In this document: piece after piece, positions 36,461 to 45,831 of the stretch | Position numbering within the stretch: position 1 is the first letter of the stretch | Layout of the letters: every line of letters starts with the position of its first letter | NCBI GenBank assembly: GCA_021153285.1 | Contig: JAGKTT010000010.1 | Coordinates: 1 to 64,000 of the forward strand | Length of the DNA: 64,000 nucleotides | Direction of reading: 5' to 3' | From: Bacteroidia bacterium | GTDB taxonomy: Bacteria > Bacteroidota > Bacteroidia > Bacteroidales > UBA932 | Notes under the pieces: generated by a model | Seen by the model: only the letters and a program-made list of their open reading frames with translations | Told to the model about the DNA's origin: nothing | Database searches by the model: none | Made by a program: the position numbers and the translations under genes

Positions 36461-39400
36461 TTAGAAGTTAACGTTCAGACGGAGTGAGAAGGTGCGTGGT
36501 CTTGGCCAGAAAGAGTTGTTGATACCTGAAGTATTGTTTGTCTCAGGATCCACACCCTTGAATCCGGTAAGTACGAATACGTTCTGGCAAGAAGCTGCAA
36601 CGCGGATGTTTCCGCCCCATGAACCGATCTCCTTGAATGTATATCCGAGGTTGATGTCGTCCATACGGAAGAATGATGCATCCTCGATGAAGAGGTCAGT
36701 CATGTACTGGTAAGTATCGTTCACAGCGGTGAAGCCTGTCTGCTTTACTACCTGAGCGAAGTTAGGGAGATGACCCTGGTTTGCATCGAAGTAAGTGGTA
36801 GAGTTCATTGCTCCGAATGCGTTATATACTGTATAACCCACATTTCCGTGACCATTGAATCCGAAGTCCCAGTTCTTGTATGAGAGTTTCACATTGAGAC
36901 CATAGTAGAAGTCAGGGTTAGGATCGCCGGCACAGTAACGGTCTGCATCATTGATAGATCCGTCACCATTGCGGTCTACAAATGCATTCTGGATAGGCAT
37001 ACCCTCTGCATCATAGAGCTGCTGATATACATAGTAGCTGTATGGAGCGTTGCCCACCTGATGACGTCCGAGTACACGACCTGTTCCAGGGAGTGAAGAT
37101 GCGTCCATATAGAAGTCAGCGTCGTCAGTAGCATTCAGCTTAGTGAACTTGGTGTTCTGGAATGTTCCGTTAACGCCGATAGAGAGATGCCAGTCATTGG
37201 TCTGGACAGGAATGAAGTTCACAGCGAACTCAACACCCTTGTTCTGCATAGAACCGATATTGGTAAGGATTGTGTTACCGAAGTTCGATCCCATCGGAGT
37301 CTGTACAGAGTTGAGGAGGTCGTTGGTGTTACGCAGGTAAGCGTCGATGTTACCTGTGATGCGGTCACCGAGGAATCCGAAGTCAACTCCGACATTGTAA
37401 GTGGTTGTAGTCTCCCACTTGATACCTGGGTCATAAGCGGCTGGAGTATACACGAACTGATAGTTCTGCTCGCCGTTGATCATTCCCATAGGATATCTGT
37501 GATATGAGTCGGTAGAGAGGCTGTAACGTGCAAGGTGTGCATATTCAGCGATACCGTCCTGCTGACCGGTCACACCGGCAGAGAGACGGAACTTCAACTG
37601 AGAAACCGCCTTGACTCCCTTAAGGAAGCCCTCCTCCTTGATGTTCCATGCGAATGCTCCTGAAGGGAAGATACCCCAACGGTTTGCAGGCGCAAAGCGT
37701 GATGAACCGTCTGTACGGAGAGATGCAGTAAAGAGATACTTTGAAGCGATGGAGTAGTTTACACGGCCGTAGAATGACACGAGGTAGCTCTCCCACTTCC
37801 ACCATGGATAACCGCTTTCAAGAGGCTTGAGTTCGTCTGTCACATTGAAGTATGACTTGCTGTTCGACATACCGAAGAAGTGCTGCCAAGAGTAACCGGC
37901 CATTACATCGAGATTGTGGATTCCCCAAGTCTCGTTATAGTTTGCATAAGCCTCAAGAGCAGAACTCTTGCGCTGTTCATAACCCTTTGAATACTGTCCA
38001 ACGCCTGGGTTTTCGCTATCACCCCAAGCCTGGAATGAACCAGGGTTGACACCTGACATAGAGTTCGACTCAGACCAGTCGATAGAAGCATTTACATTGA
38101 ACTTGAGGGCCTCAAGGCCATGCACCTTGTACTCAAGACCTGCGCTACCGATGAAACGGCCTGTCTTTGCATTGCTCCAATTGTCATAAAGGAGTGACAT
38201 AGGGCCCACACCAAGCACTGAATTACCGGCGAACACACCATTTTCCTCATTGTAAGAACCATAGTTGAAGTAACCGTTACATATGTCTTTGTTTACGGTA
38301 CCGTCAGCATTTCTGAAGTATGGGTCCTGGGTAGGGTTATAGAAAGCCGCATTACCGACAACGCCACCGTCAGTATAATTTGAATAAGAATACACACCCT
38401 TTGCATTGAGGTTGAGGGTGAGGTGCTTGTCAAGGAAATTAGGGTTCAGGCTGAGGTCTGCAGTTCCCCTGTCATATGTAGAACCTATAAGCGTACCTGC
38501 CTGGTCTGTATAGCCGATGGAAGCACGGTAAGGCATGCGGTCCTTTACGTTTCCGTTCACGCTCACGCTATGATCATGGCTGATTGCAGTCTTGAACACG
38601 AGATCCTGATAGTCTACATCCTTCTCACCGAGACGCTTCTGGACCACTGCATAGTGAAGAGGATAAGCCTCCTGGGTAAATGTCTCTGTAACGAACTCGC
38701 GGAATTCAGCAGGTCTCATCACCGGAAGCCTCTTCGAGTTCTGCTGAACACTCATACTGCCGCTGTAAGACACCTGAGGCTTGTTACCCTTACCCTTCTT
38801 GGTGGTGATGAGGATGACACCGTTGGATGCACGCGAACCGTAGATTGCAGCTGAAGAAGCATCCTTGAGGATAGTGAACGACTCGATGTCGTTAGGATTG
38901 ATCATATCGAGAGGATTGGCCATACCCTTACCTGCATCACTTGCGATAGGAACTCCGTCGATGATGATGAGAGGATCGTTGGATGCGTTGAGGGAAGCGG
39001 CACCACGGATACGGATTGTAGATCCTGAACCCGGGCCACCGTCACCAGGAGTGATGAGAAGTCCCGGAACCTTACCCTTGAGCATGTCCTGGGTATTTAC
39101 CATAGCACCGCGGTTGAGCTCCTCGCTCTTGATTGCAGTGATGGAACCTGTCATGTCTTCCTTCTTCACTGTACCGTAACCGATTACGACTACCTCATCG
39201 AGGAAAGTTGTATCCTCAGAGAGTGTCACGGTCTTAGGAAGCTGAGAAGCCACGAAAGTCTGTGTTGCATAGCCGATGCAGCTTACTTCCACAACAGCAT
39301 TTGCACTAGAAACAGTAAGGACGTAGTCGCCGTCGAGACCGGTCGAAGTACCGTTGGAGGTACCCTGCTCGATGACTGTAGCACCGATTACAGGACCGAT

Positions 39401-39508
39401 AGCGTCAACAACCACTCCCTTCACTTCGTATCCGCCCTGGGCGAATACAGACACACCCATAATGCAAGAAAGCACGAAGGATGCGCATAGTGTCTTGATT
39501 CTATTCAT
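36461..39508 (-). CDS. SusC-like TonB-dependent transporter (pair 2)
   Basis: A 1015-residue outer-membrane receptor. Signal peptide MNRIKTLCASFVLSCIMG and on to FAQ, regulatory-like domain, EVVVIGYGTVKKEDMTGS, plug with IRGAASLNASNDPLIIIDGVP, and barrel ending LRLNVNF. Same length and motif order as the other SusC in this window. With the adjacent SusD it should import starch oligosaccharides. It is the second gene of the operon, 61 bp after the MFS transporter. Confidence 0.95.
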   Translation of the reverse strand: MNRIKTLCASFVLSCIMGVSVFAQGGYEVKGVVVDAIGPVIGATVIEQGTSNGTSTGLDGDYVLTVSSANAVVEVSCIGYATQTFVASQLPKTVTLSEDTTFLDEVVVIGYGTVKKEDMTGSITAIKSEELNRGAMVNTQDMLKGKVPGLLITPGDGGPGSGSTIRIRGAASLNASNDPLIIIDGVPIASDAGKGMANPLDMINPNDIESFTILKDASSAAIYGSRASNGVILITTKKGKGNKPQVSYSGSMSVQQNSKRLPVMRPAEFREFVTETFTQEAYPLHYAVVQKRLGEKDVDYQDLVFKTAISHDHSVSVNGNVKDRMPYRASIGYTDQAGTLIGSTYDRGTADLSLNPNFLDKHLTLNLNAKGVYSYSNYTDGGVVGNAAFYNPTQDPYFRNADGTVNKDICNGYFNYGSYNEENGVFAGNSVLGVGPMSLLYDNWSNAKTGRFIGSAGLEYKVHGLEALKFNVNASIDWSESNSMSGVNPGSFQAWGDSENPGVGQYSKGYEQRKSSALEAYANYNETWGIHNLDVMAGYSWQHFFGMSNSKSYFNVTDELKPLESGYPWWKWESYLVSFYGRVNYSIASKYLFTASLRTDGSSRFAPANRWGIFPSGAFAWNIKEEGFLKGVKAVSQLKFRLSAGVTGQQDGIAEYAHLARYSLSTDSYHRYPMGMINGEQNYQFVYTPAAYDPGIKWETTTTYNVGVDFGFLGDRITGNIDAYLRNTNDLLNSVQTPMGSNFGNTILTNIGSMQNKGVEFAVNFIPVQTNDWHLSIGVNGTFQNTKFTKLNATDDADFYMDASSLPGTGRVLGRHQVGNAPYSYYVYQQLYDAEGMPIQNAFVDRNGDGSINDADRYCAGDPNPDFYYGLNVKLSYKNWDFGFNGHGNVGYTVYNAFGAMNSTTYFDANQGHLPNFAQVVKQTGFTAVNDTYQYMTDLFIEDASFFRMDDINLGYTFKEIGSWGGNIRVAASCQNVFVLTGFKGVDPETNNTSGINNSFWPRPRTFSLRLNVNF

Positions 39509-39569
39509 AAAGAATTTTGTTTGGTTAGTAGATTGTTTTTATTTATTGATAGTCAATAATTTGTCCATA

Positions 39570-40886
39570 TTATGCCTTTGTCCTGATACCGGCCACGGCA
39601 ACCGATCCGAGAAGAAGGCAGACACCTGATACGACAAGCATCATCACCTGTGTACCACCGACAAGTCCCATTATCACACCACCAAGGAGAGCTGCAACGA
39701 TCTGCGGAAGACAGATTGTACAGTTGAAAAGTCCCAGGTATGCTCCCATTGAAGAAGAGCCTGAAAGTGCATTGGTAAGGAGTGCGAAAGGCATTGCAAG
39801 CATTGCAGCCCAAGCACAACCGATAAGAAGGAACGGCACAAACATCATATACTGGTCGTGCACGAAGAAGCAGAGTACGAATCCGATCGCTCCGATGATG
39901 AGGCTGACCGAATATCCTACCTTAACTCGCTTGAACATAGGAAGGACCATTGCCCAAAGGATGGATCCTATAGACTGGACAGCGAAAAGAACTCCGCACC
40001 AGTCACCGGCAGCCTGATACTCCGGAGTAGCGGTAGAGCTCTTGAGAGCTGTATCCACTCCCCATACATTCTCAGCTATACCTCCTGTGGTGTAGTTCCA
40101 CATATAGAGGAATGCGAACCAGCAGAAGAACTGTACGAGACCGATCTGCCAGAATGCCTTAGGAGCATTTGCAAGAAGTTTCAAAAGGCCGACCTTCTGC
40201 TGATTGTCAGCAGGCTGGATGTTATTGTACTTGGCATATTCCTGCGGCGGCATCTCCTTGACTGTGAATCCGGTGTAGAGCACGCAGAGGATAAGGATGG
40301 CTGCACCTACATAGAACGAGTAGATTACAGAATCCGGAATAACACCCTCAGGTGCGATGTTGGAAACACCGATCCAGGTGAAGAAGTAAGGGAAAAGGAA
40401 GCCGACAAGTGATCCGGCGTTGCAGAGGAGGCTCTGGATCGAATAAGCCTTTGCCTTCTGCTGTTCGTTCACAATGTCGCCGACCATCATCTTGAACGGC
40501 TGCATAGCCATATTGATCGAAGTGTCAAGAAGCATAAGCATCACACATCCGAAGGCCATTGCTGCCTTGAGGGTGAGGTTGAAGCTTCCGGCGTTAGGAA
40601 GGAGAGCCATCACGATGATCGCCACAAGCGCTCCGATGTAGAGATATGGCTTGCGACGGCCCCATTTGCACCAGGTCTTGTCGCTCCACGTACCGACAAG
40701 AGGCTGGACGATCATACCCATAAGGGGAGGAAGTACCCAGAAGAAACTGAGCGTGTGAGGGTCAGCGCCAAGAGTGGCGAATATACGGCTGATATTAGCG
40801 CTCTGAAGCGAATAGGCGATCTGAACTCCGAAGAATCCGAAGCTGAGATTCACCATCTGACCAAGTGAAAGATTAGGTTTTTGCAT
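39570..40886 (-). CDS. MFS maltose/maltodextrin-type transporter (SLC45-like)
   Basis: A 438-residue inner-membrane carrier with about 12 helices. It begins MQKPNLSLGQMVNLSFGFFGVQIAYSLQSANISRIF and has the SLC45-type motif QPLVGTWSDKTWCKWGRRKPYL. Relatives in Bacteroidetes starch loci carry maltose into the cytoplasm; the substrate here is inferred. It is the first gene of the 16-kb starch operon. The sequence upstream lacks a good TAnnTTTG box but contains LytTR-type sites. Confidence 0.9.
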   Translation of the reverse strand: MQKPNLSLGQMVNLSFGFFGVQIAYSLQSANISRIFATLGADPHTLSFFWVLPPLMGMIVQPLVGTWSDKTWCKWGRRKPYLYIGALVAIIVMALLPNAGSFNLTLKAAMAFGCVMLMLLDTSINMAMQPFKMMVGDIVNEQQKAKAYSIQSLLCNAGSLVGFLFPYFFTWIGVSNIAPEGVIPDSVIYSFYVGAAILILCVLYTGFTVKEMPPQEYAKYNNIQPADNQQKVGLLKLLANAPKAFWQIGLVQFFCWFAFLYMWNYTTGGIAENVWGVDTALKSSTATPEYQAAGDWCGVLFAVQSIGSILWAMVLPMFKRVKVGYSVSLIIGAIGFVLCFFVHDQYMMFVPFLLIGCAWAAMLAMPFALLTNALSGSSSMGAYLGLFNCTICLPQIVAALLGGVIMGLVGGTQVMMLVVSGVCLLLGSVAVAGIRTKA

Positions 40887-40973
40887 TTTATCGCGTTTTT
40901 TGGTTATAATTTCACAGTGTTATAAAAGTTTGCTAAAATAATCATAATATATAACACGCGCGAAATCCCATTG

Positions 40974-41024
40974 ACGAACGGTCGGAAGTTTCTGACGAAC
41001 TGTATGTTTTTCGGGACGAATAAA
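40974..41024 (-). promoter_or_regulatory. Putative LytTR operator: three 9-mers at 21-bp spacing
   Basis: On the minus strand, ACCGTTCGT (40982-40974) and ACAGTTCGT (41003-40995) both fit the LytTR consensus [TA][AC][CA]GTTN[AG][TG]. A third weaker copy, TTTATTCGT, lies at 41024-41016. Start-to-start spacing is 21 bp in both steps, i.e. a 9-mer plus a 12-bp spacer, as described for this family. They lie 88-138 bp upstream of the MFS transporter start and upstream of the LytS/LytTR operon in the other direction. Confidence 0.7.
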
Positions 41025-41082
41025 CAGCTAAAATTGGATATTCGGGGCAAATTTCCTACCTTCGGAGCCGATTTGAAGTTAT

Positions 41083-42462
41083 ATGAGTCCGATAAAGAAC
41101 ACCAAGACATCCTGGGTCATCCATATTTTTGCACTTCTTCACGCAGCAGTAGCTCTCTGCTGCAGGCTGGCGGGCATTGAAGACGAACTGCTTCTGACCA
41201 TCCTCACTATGACAATGGCACTGATAGTATGCCTCAAGCGGGGACTCAACATCGAGCTTACCGCGGCTACCATCATTGTCGTGAATATCCTCGGATATTT
41301 CATAGGAAATCTGGGCGCAAGGATATTCCAGACCTTCATAACACAGGCTTTTGCAGTTCACGCGACATCCACCTTCATCACCACTGAGATACTCGGATGG
41401 AGCATCGTTACACTGACCGGTATATTCAACATAAGGAAGAACCAGAATCTTCCGGATACGTCTTATCTCTCGTGGCTGGTACTTGCAATGTCCGGAGTTT
41501 TCGTACTCCGTCTGAGCATCGTAGTATTGTTTTCAGGCAACCACTTCATTGAAGGCGACGTCTGGACAACCGCAGCAAAAGTATTTTCGAACTCCTTCTC
41601 CCTCATCACCCTTATCTGCCTGAATGTTCTGTACATACGTTATGCCAGACGCTTTTCCAGAAATTGGAGCAAGGGGGTCAAGATATTGACATTCATCACT
41701 TTTATGCTCCTGGCGACCCTGCTTGAGAGCATACTTGCAGGTCTGGACCTTTCGTTCAGGATGAATGAGGTCTTCAACAAAGACTTCCCTATCCTTTACG
41801 CAACTTCCCTGCTTGCGCAGATTACCGTTTACTGCATTGTCTTTATGATAAATTATGCCCTCAGCGCAAAAAGTCAGATGCAGGAGGAAAGAGAAAAGGC
41901 CAATATGGCACAATATCGGTATGTGAAGCTTAAGCATCAGGTGAACCCGCATTTTCTCTTCAATTCGCTGAACATACTTGATTGTCTGATTTGCGAAGAA
42001 ACACCGGAGAGAGCCAGTGCCTACACTCACAAGCTGGCCGGTATTTACCGTTATATGCTCAAAAGTGAGGATGAGATGATAGTGTCATTGAGAGACGAGC
42101 TGGTATTTGTAGGACTTTACGTGGATCTTCTGAAGGAGAGGTTCCCGGTCGGATTCGAAGTGGAGACCGATGTACCGGAAAGCCTGATGTCACGGATGGT
42201 GCTGCCTTGCTCGATCCAGCTGCTGATCGAAAACGCCACCAAGCACAATGCGGTAAGCGCCGATAATCCATTGAGAATAAATGTGGAAGCAGCAGGAGAG
42301 AGTATACGTGTAAGCAACAACATTGTCCCTAAGATGACAAAGAGCCCATCCACCGGACTGGGCCAGAAATATATCAGACAGATGTATCTCGACCTTACAG
42401 GAAAACAGATCGAGATAACAGAAAATGAAGAGAAATATAGCGTAGAATTACCTTTAATATAA
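41083..42462 (+). CDS. LytS-type sensor histidine kinase
   Basis: A 459-residue kinase. The first about 260 residues are a bundle of seven or eight membrane helices without a large periplasmic domain. A short coiled segment (265-280) leads to the kinase part, with phospho-acceptor H290 in HQVNPHFLFNSLN and a degenerate ATP-binding domain (LLIENATKHNA, then STGLGQKYI). This is the LytS/His_kinase family that pairs with LytTR regulators. The regulator starts 6 bp after the stop. A ligand in the membrane or carrier interaction is possible; nothing shows it. Confidence 0.92.
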   Translation: MSPIKNTKTSWVIHIFALLHAAVALCCRLAGIEDELLLTILTMTMALIVCLKRGLNIELTAATIIVVNILGYFIGNLGARIFQTFITQAFAVHATSTFITTEILGWSIVTLTGIFNIRKNQNLPDTSYLSWLVLAMSGVFVLRLSIVVLFSGNHFIEGDVWTTAAKVFSNSFSLITLICLNVLYIRYARRFSRNWSKGVKILTFITFMLLATLLESILAGLDLSFRMNEVFNKDFPILYATSLLAQITVYCIVFMINYALSAKSQMQEEREKANMAQYRYVKLKHQVNPHFLFNSLNILDCLICEETPERASAYTHKLAGIYRYMLKSEDEMIVSLRDELVFVGLYVDLLKERFPVGFEVETDVPESLMSRMVLPCSIQLLIENATKHNAVSADNPLRINVEAAGESIRVSNNIVPKMTKSPSTGLGQKYIRQMYLDLTGKQIEITENEEKYSVELPLI

Positions 42463-42468
42463 GAAGAT

Positions 42469-43227
42469 ATGAATGTCTTGATTGTTGAGGATGAGATAAT
42501 GGCTCAAAAGAGCCTGATGCGCCTGCTGACACAGAATTTTCCTGATATGAAGATTGTCGGATGCACTTCGTCGATCAAAGGCACTGTAGCCTGGCTGAAC
42601 GACCCGACGAACAGAGCAGATGTGATTTTTATGGATGTAGAACTCGCTGATGGTGAATGTTTTGAAATATTCCGTCAGACCGATGTCAAGGCAAAGGTCA
42701 TAATGACGACAGCTTATGACAGCTATGCACTGAAGGCATTCGAAGCAGGAAGCATAGACTATATTCTGAAACCGGTGGACCCGTCTGCATTGAAGAGAGC
42801 TGTCGCTCGTGTAAGGATGAGCGGAGGCCTGCTGGATACCGAAGCCCTGCTGAAAGCCATCGGAGACGGATCAGGAACGAAAAAGGAATATAAGGAAAGG
42901 TATATCGTTAGATTCAATGACAGAATCATCCCCCTGCTCACCTCCAATGTAGCCTACATCTATTCGGAGGAGAAGAACAATTATCTTGTCACCTTCGACG
43001 AAGAACGCTATATCATTGATTCCTCTCTGGATGTAATAAGCGAAGAATTCAATCCTGCTGATTTCTTCCGTATTTCCCGAGGATGCATCGTATCGATGAA
43101 AGCCATCAAAAGCATCATCAAGCAGGTGGGAGGCCGACTGCGTATAGTGGCAGAGCCTGCATCATCCTTTGAAATGACAGTCAGCCGTTCACGAGTAGAG
43201 GATTTTCTCAAATGGCTGGAGAAATAA
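42469..43227 (+). CDS. LytTR-family response regulator
   Basis: A 252-residue regulator. The receiver domain (1-120) has the acidic pocket E7/D8, phospho-acceptor D56 (VIFMDVELA) and K108-region (YILKPVDP). A LytTR DNA-binding domain covers about 145-252, with RFNDRIIPLLTSNVAYIYSEEKNNYLVTF and FFRISRGCIVSMKAI. It is the partner of the LytS kinase. The three 21-bp-phased 9-mers upstream of the operon are its likely targets, so it probably controls the starch locus and itself. Confidence 0.93.
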   Translation: MNVLIVEDEIMAQKSLMRLLTQNFPDMKIVGCTSSIKGTVAWLNDPTNRADVIFMDVELADGECFEIFRQTDVKAKVIMTTAYDSYALKAFEAGSIDYILKPVDPSALKRAVARVRMSGGLLDTEALLKAIGDGSGTKKEYKERYIVRFNDRIIPLLTSNVAYIYSEEKNNYLVTFDEERYIIDSSLDVISEEFNPADFFRISRGCIVSMKAIKSIIKQVGGRLRIVAEPASSFEMTVSRSRVEDFLKWLEK

Positions 43228-43241
43228 GTCTTTTAAAATAG

Positions 43242-43348
43242 AAAAAATCCGACCGACGGAATATGTAGGTGACATGCCACCCCCGGCTAGGGGGTGCCTC
43301 CCAAAAGGGAGGCGGGGGTCACCGGAATATCCGTCGGTCGGATTTTTT
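43242..43348. terminator. Terminator with nested REP-like palindromes in its loop
   Basis: The outer stem is a perfect 19-bp inverted repeat starting AAAAAATCCGACCGACGGA (43242-43260 with 43330-43348) and ends in a T run in both directions. Its loop holds GGTGAC/GTCACC arms, then two compact hairpins, CACCCCC-ggcta-GGGGGTG and GCCTCCC-aaaa-GGGAGGC. Normal terminators have short loops, so a structured repeat has probably inserted into the loop. It separates the convergent regulator and malQ. Confidence 0.8.
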
Positions 43349-43363
43349 ATGTTACAGCAGTTC

Positions 43364-45766
43364 CTATCTACGGCCGCTCACGGCAATCATTTCGGAAAGG
43401 GTCTTATTGAACTCATCAGCCTCAGCAAGCTGCTCGAGAGTCAGGTGCATACGGTAACGCCAGTAGTGACGTGAATTTGCAGGCACATTGATGCGCTCGG
43501 TATTCGGGTCCTCACGACGGAGCTGCGGATCCATTGAGAGCCAGTCCTGAAGAGGAAGGATTGTCAGCATAGCAGGAGACCATACGTGCTGCTCTAGAAT
43601 CTGACGGCATATCCAAGGCTCGCAGAAGAAAGGTGCTTCACCCTGATTGCCCAGGATCATATGCCAGAAATCATTTGTCACTTCACGATCCTCTTCCCAC
43701 CACGCACGGATAGGGTTCATATCGTGTGTAGAAGTCGTACATACTGACAGATATGGATAATTTCCAGGATGTGCGAATGTCTCTTCCACTGACTTAGGCA
43801 TACGCTGTATCTCGAGAGAAAGGATTCTGAGATCATCCATTACCTGAGGCACTGTAGCTGGAATCATACCGAGGTCCTCACCGCAGGCGAGCATTCCGGT
43901 CGAGTCGAGAAGTGCAGGAAGCTTCTGCATTGCCTTGTCCTTCCAGAACTCATTGTTGCGACGGTAGAAGAAGTCATCATAAAGGCGGTCATATGCTCCA
44001 CGGCGGTATGCGTCAAGCACATAGTACGAATGTGTCTGCTTTGCACCGATCTTAGGATGATAATGTCCCTCCTGACGAGGATCCTGAAGGAAGAGATCGA
44101 AGTCGTTCACGTCGAATCCCTGAGCCTGAAGCTCGTGTGCAGGATACGGAAGTGCAGGATTGAAATATCCGTTCAAGCCGCTCTTTGTCCATAGAGGAAT
44201 CTCCCAGATACGGAAGAATCCGAGGATATGGTCGATACGGAAGGCATCGAAGTATTCCGACATCTTTGCAAGACGAGACTTCCACCAAGCGAAATCATCC
44301 TCAGCCATCTTCTCCCAGTTATATGTAGGGAAGCCCCAGTTCTGACCGTCTGCTGAGAATGCATCAGGTGGTGCTCCAGCCTGAGAATCCATATGGAAGA
44401 GTTCAGGATAAAGCCAGGCATCCACGCTGGTACGGCTGATACCGATAGGAAGGTCACCCTTGAACACGACACCCTTTGAATGAGCATAGGCGCACACCTC
44501 AGAGAGCTGAGCATCAAGATGATACTGAACAAAGCACCAGAAATCGATTTCCTCCTTGTGTTCCTCGCAGAAAGCCGCCACCTTCTTCTTATTGTACTTT
44601 GCATATCCCTTCCACTGAGTGAAATCAGGAGTATGGTTAAGGTCGCGCAGAACACAGAATGCCGCATAAGGAAGAAGCCAATGAGCATTATTGCCCACAA
44701 AAGACTTATATGCTTTTGTCGCTGAAAGCTTCTTGAAAGTCTTCGCAAAAGCCTTCTTAAGAAGGAGAAGTTTCTCAGCATTCACACGCTCGTAATCGAT
44801 CTGGTCGAGAGCATTGAGCTCAGCCTGTGCAGCCTTGTATTCCTCGTCTACAGGAACTCCCACTGCAGGAAGATTCAGGAACTGTGGGTGAAGAGCGAAG
44901 GTCGAGTTAGGATTGTAAGGATACGAATCCTCCCAAGTATGGAGCATTGTAGTGTCATTGATCGGAAGAAGCTGGAGGAAGCTCTGACCTGTAGAAGCCG
45001 CCCAATCTACCATTTTCTTAAGATCATAGAACTCACCTACACCGAAATCGTCAGCGCTGCGGAGAGCGAATACCGGAATAGCAGTACCCGCACCCTTCCA
45101 GTTACGGCCGCTGAAGCGGACCTGGAAATCGGCTTTCACCACGAAAGCTCCTTCTGCCGGAATTTCTGTGAACCATCTGTTATCGCTATCCTCCCAAGCT
45201 ACAGGAGCCAATGTATCCTTATCTGCCACAAGAAGCTTATATTCAAACGCATCCGTAACATTGAGCGCAAGTGTCCATATAGGGAAATTGACAGCCTCGA
45301 AAGGAACAATCTTAGTCCAGTTCTTGAATGCCTTGCCACTTCCGGTGATTGCAAGCACTTCATTAGGACGAAGTGCAGGAGCCGCTACCTGAAGAAGGAC
45401 ATTGGCACCCTTCGGAGCTTTCTTCGCCTTTTCAGCCTTACGGCCGAAGATTGCGTTCGTAAATGCTGATGAATAGAAAGGAGAATCGTATGGACGGTCA
45501 ATCCACCTGTCCACGATTGTGAGTTCGTCCGGTTCGACGCCTGCAGGAAGAGCAAGGATGTGCTTCTTCCATTCCTTACGGACTGTAATGCCGTCACGCA
45601 CCACCTCGTAGCTGTACTCTGAAACCTTCTCCGGAGCAAAACGGGCAATCTCACCCTGCCAGAGTCCGTCAGCCACATATGCGAGCGGATAGTTCTTGCC
45701 ACCAAGACAAAGAACAAGTTCCTCGCCCCAGGCAGTCCTGTATTCGATGCTGATGTGTAATGTCAT
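43364..45766 (-). CDS. malQ: 4-alpha-glucanotransferase (amylomaltase, DPE2-like)
   Basis: An 800-residue GH77 enzyme that transfers maltodextrin chains and releases glucose in the cytoplasm. The N-terminal 250 residues hold two CBM20-like starch-binding domains, as in plant DPE2. The catalytic part has PINDTT, the nucleophile in DAFRIDHILGFFRIW, the acid/base in CGEDLGMIP, and TSTHDMNPIRAWW. No signal peptide. It lies 65 bp downstream of the OPA-type MFS transporter gene and converges with the LytTR regulator. Confidence 0.94.
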   Translation of the reverse strand: MTLHISIEYRTAWGEELVLCLGGKNYPLAYVADGLWQGEIARFAPEKVSEYSYEVVRDGITVRKEWKKHILALPAGVEPDELTIVDRWIDRPYDSPFYSSAFTNAIFGRKAEKAKKAPKGANVLLQVAAPALRPNEVLAITGSGKAFKNWTKIVPFEAVNFPIWTLALNVTDAFEYKLLVADKDTLAPVAWEDSDNRWFTEIPAEGAFVVKADFQVRFSGRNWKGAGTAIPVFALRSADDFGVGEFYDLKKMVDWAASTGQSFLQLLPINDTTMLHTWEDSYPYNPNSTFALHPQFLNLPAVGVPVDEEYKAAQAELNALDQIDYERVNAEKLLLLKKAFAKTFKKLSATKAYKSFVGNNAHWLLPYAAFCVLRDLNHTPDFTQWKGYAKYNKKKVAAFCEEHKEEIDFWCFVQYHLDAQLSEVCAYAHSKGVVFKGDLPIGISRTSVDAWLYPELFHMDSQAGAPPDAFSADGQNWGFPTYNWEKMAEDDFAWWKSRLAKMSEYFDAFRIDHILGFFRIWEIPLWTKSGLNGYFNPALPYPAHELQAQGFDVNDFDLFLQDPRQEGHYHPKIGAKQTHSYYVLDAYRRGAYDRLYDDFFYRRNNEFWKDKAMQKLPALLDSTGMLACGEDLGMIPATVPQVMDDLRILSLEIQRMPKSVEETFAHPGNYPYLSVCTTSTHDMNPIRAWWEEDREVTNDFWHMILGNQGEAPFFCEPWICRQILEQHVWSPAMLTILPLQDWLSMDPQLRREDPNTERINVPANSRHYWRYRMHLTLEQLAEADEFNKTLSEMIAVSGRR

Positions 45767-45831
45767 AATTATTTGTTTAGTTATCAGTTGATTATTTTAT
45801 GTCATCCAATTGCCGGGAACATTTTCCCTTC

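Noticed and set aside
39543..39559. Short hairpin between MFS transporter and susC as a terminator
   Set aside because: Only a 7-bp AT-rich stem without a T run in the minus direction; too weak to split the operon.
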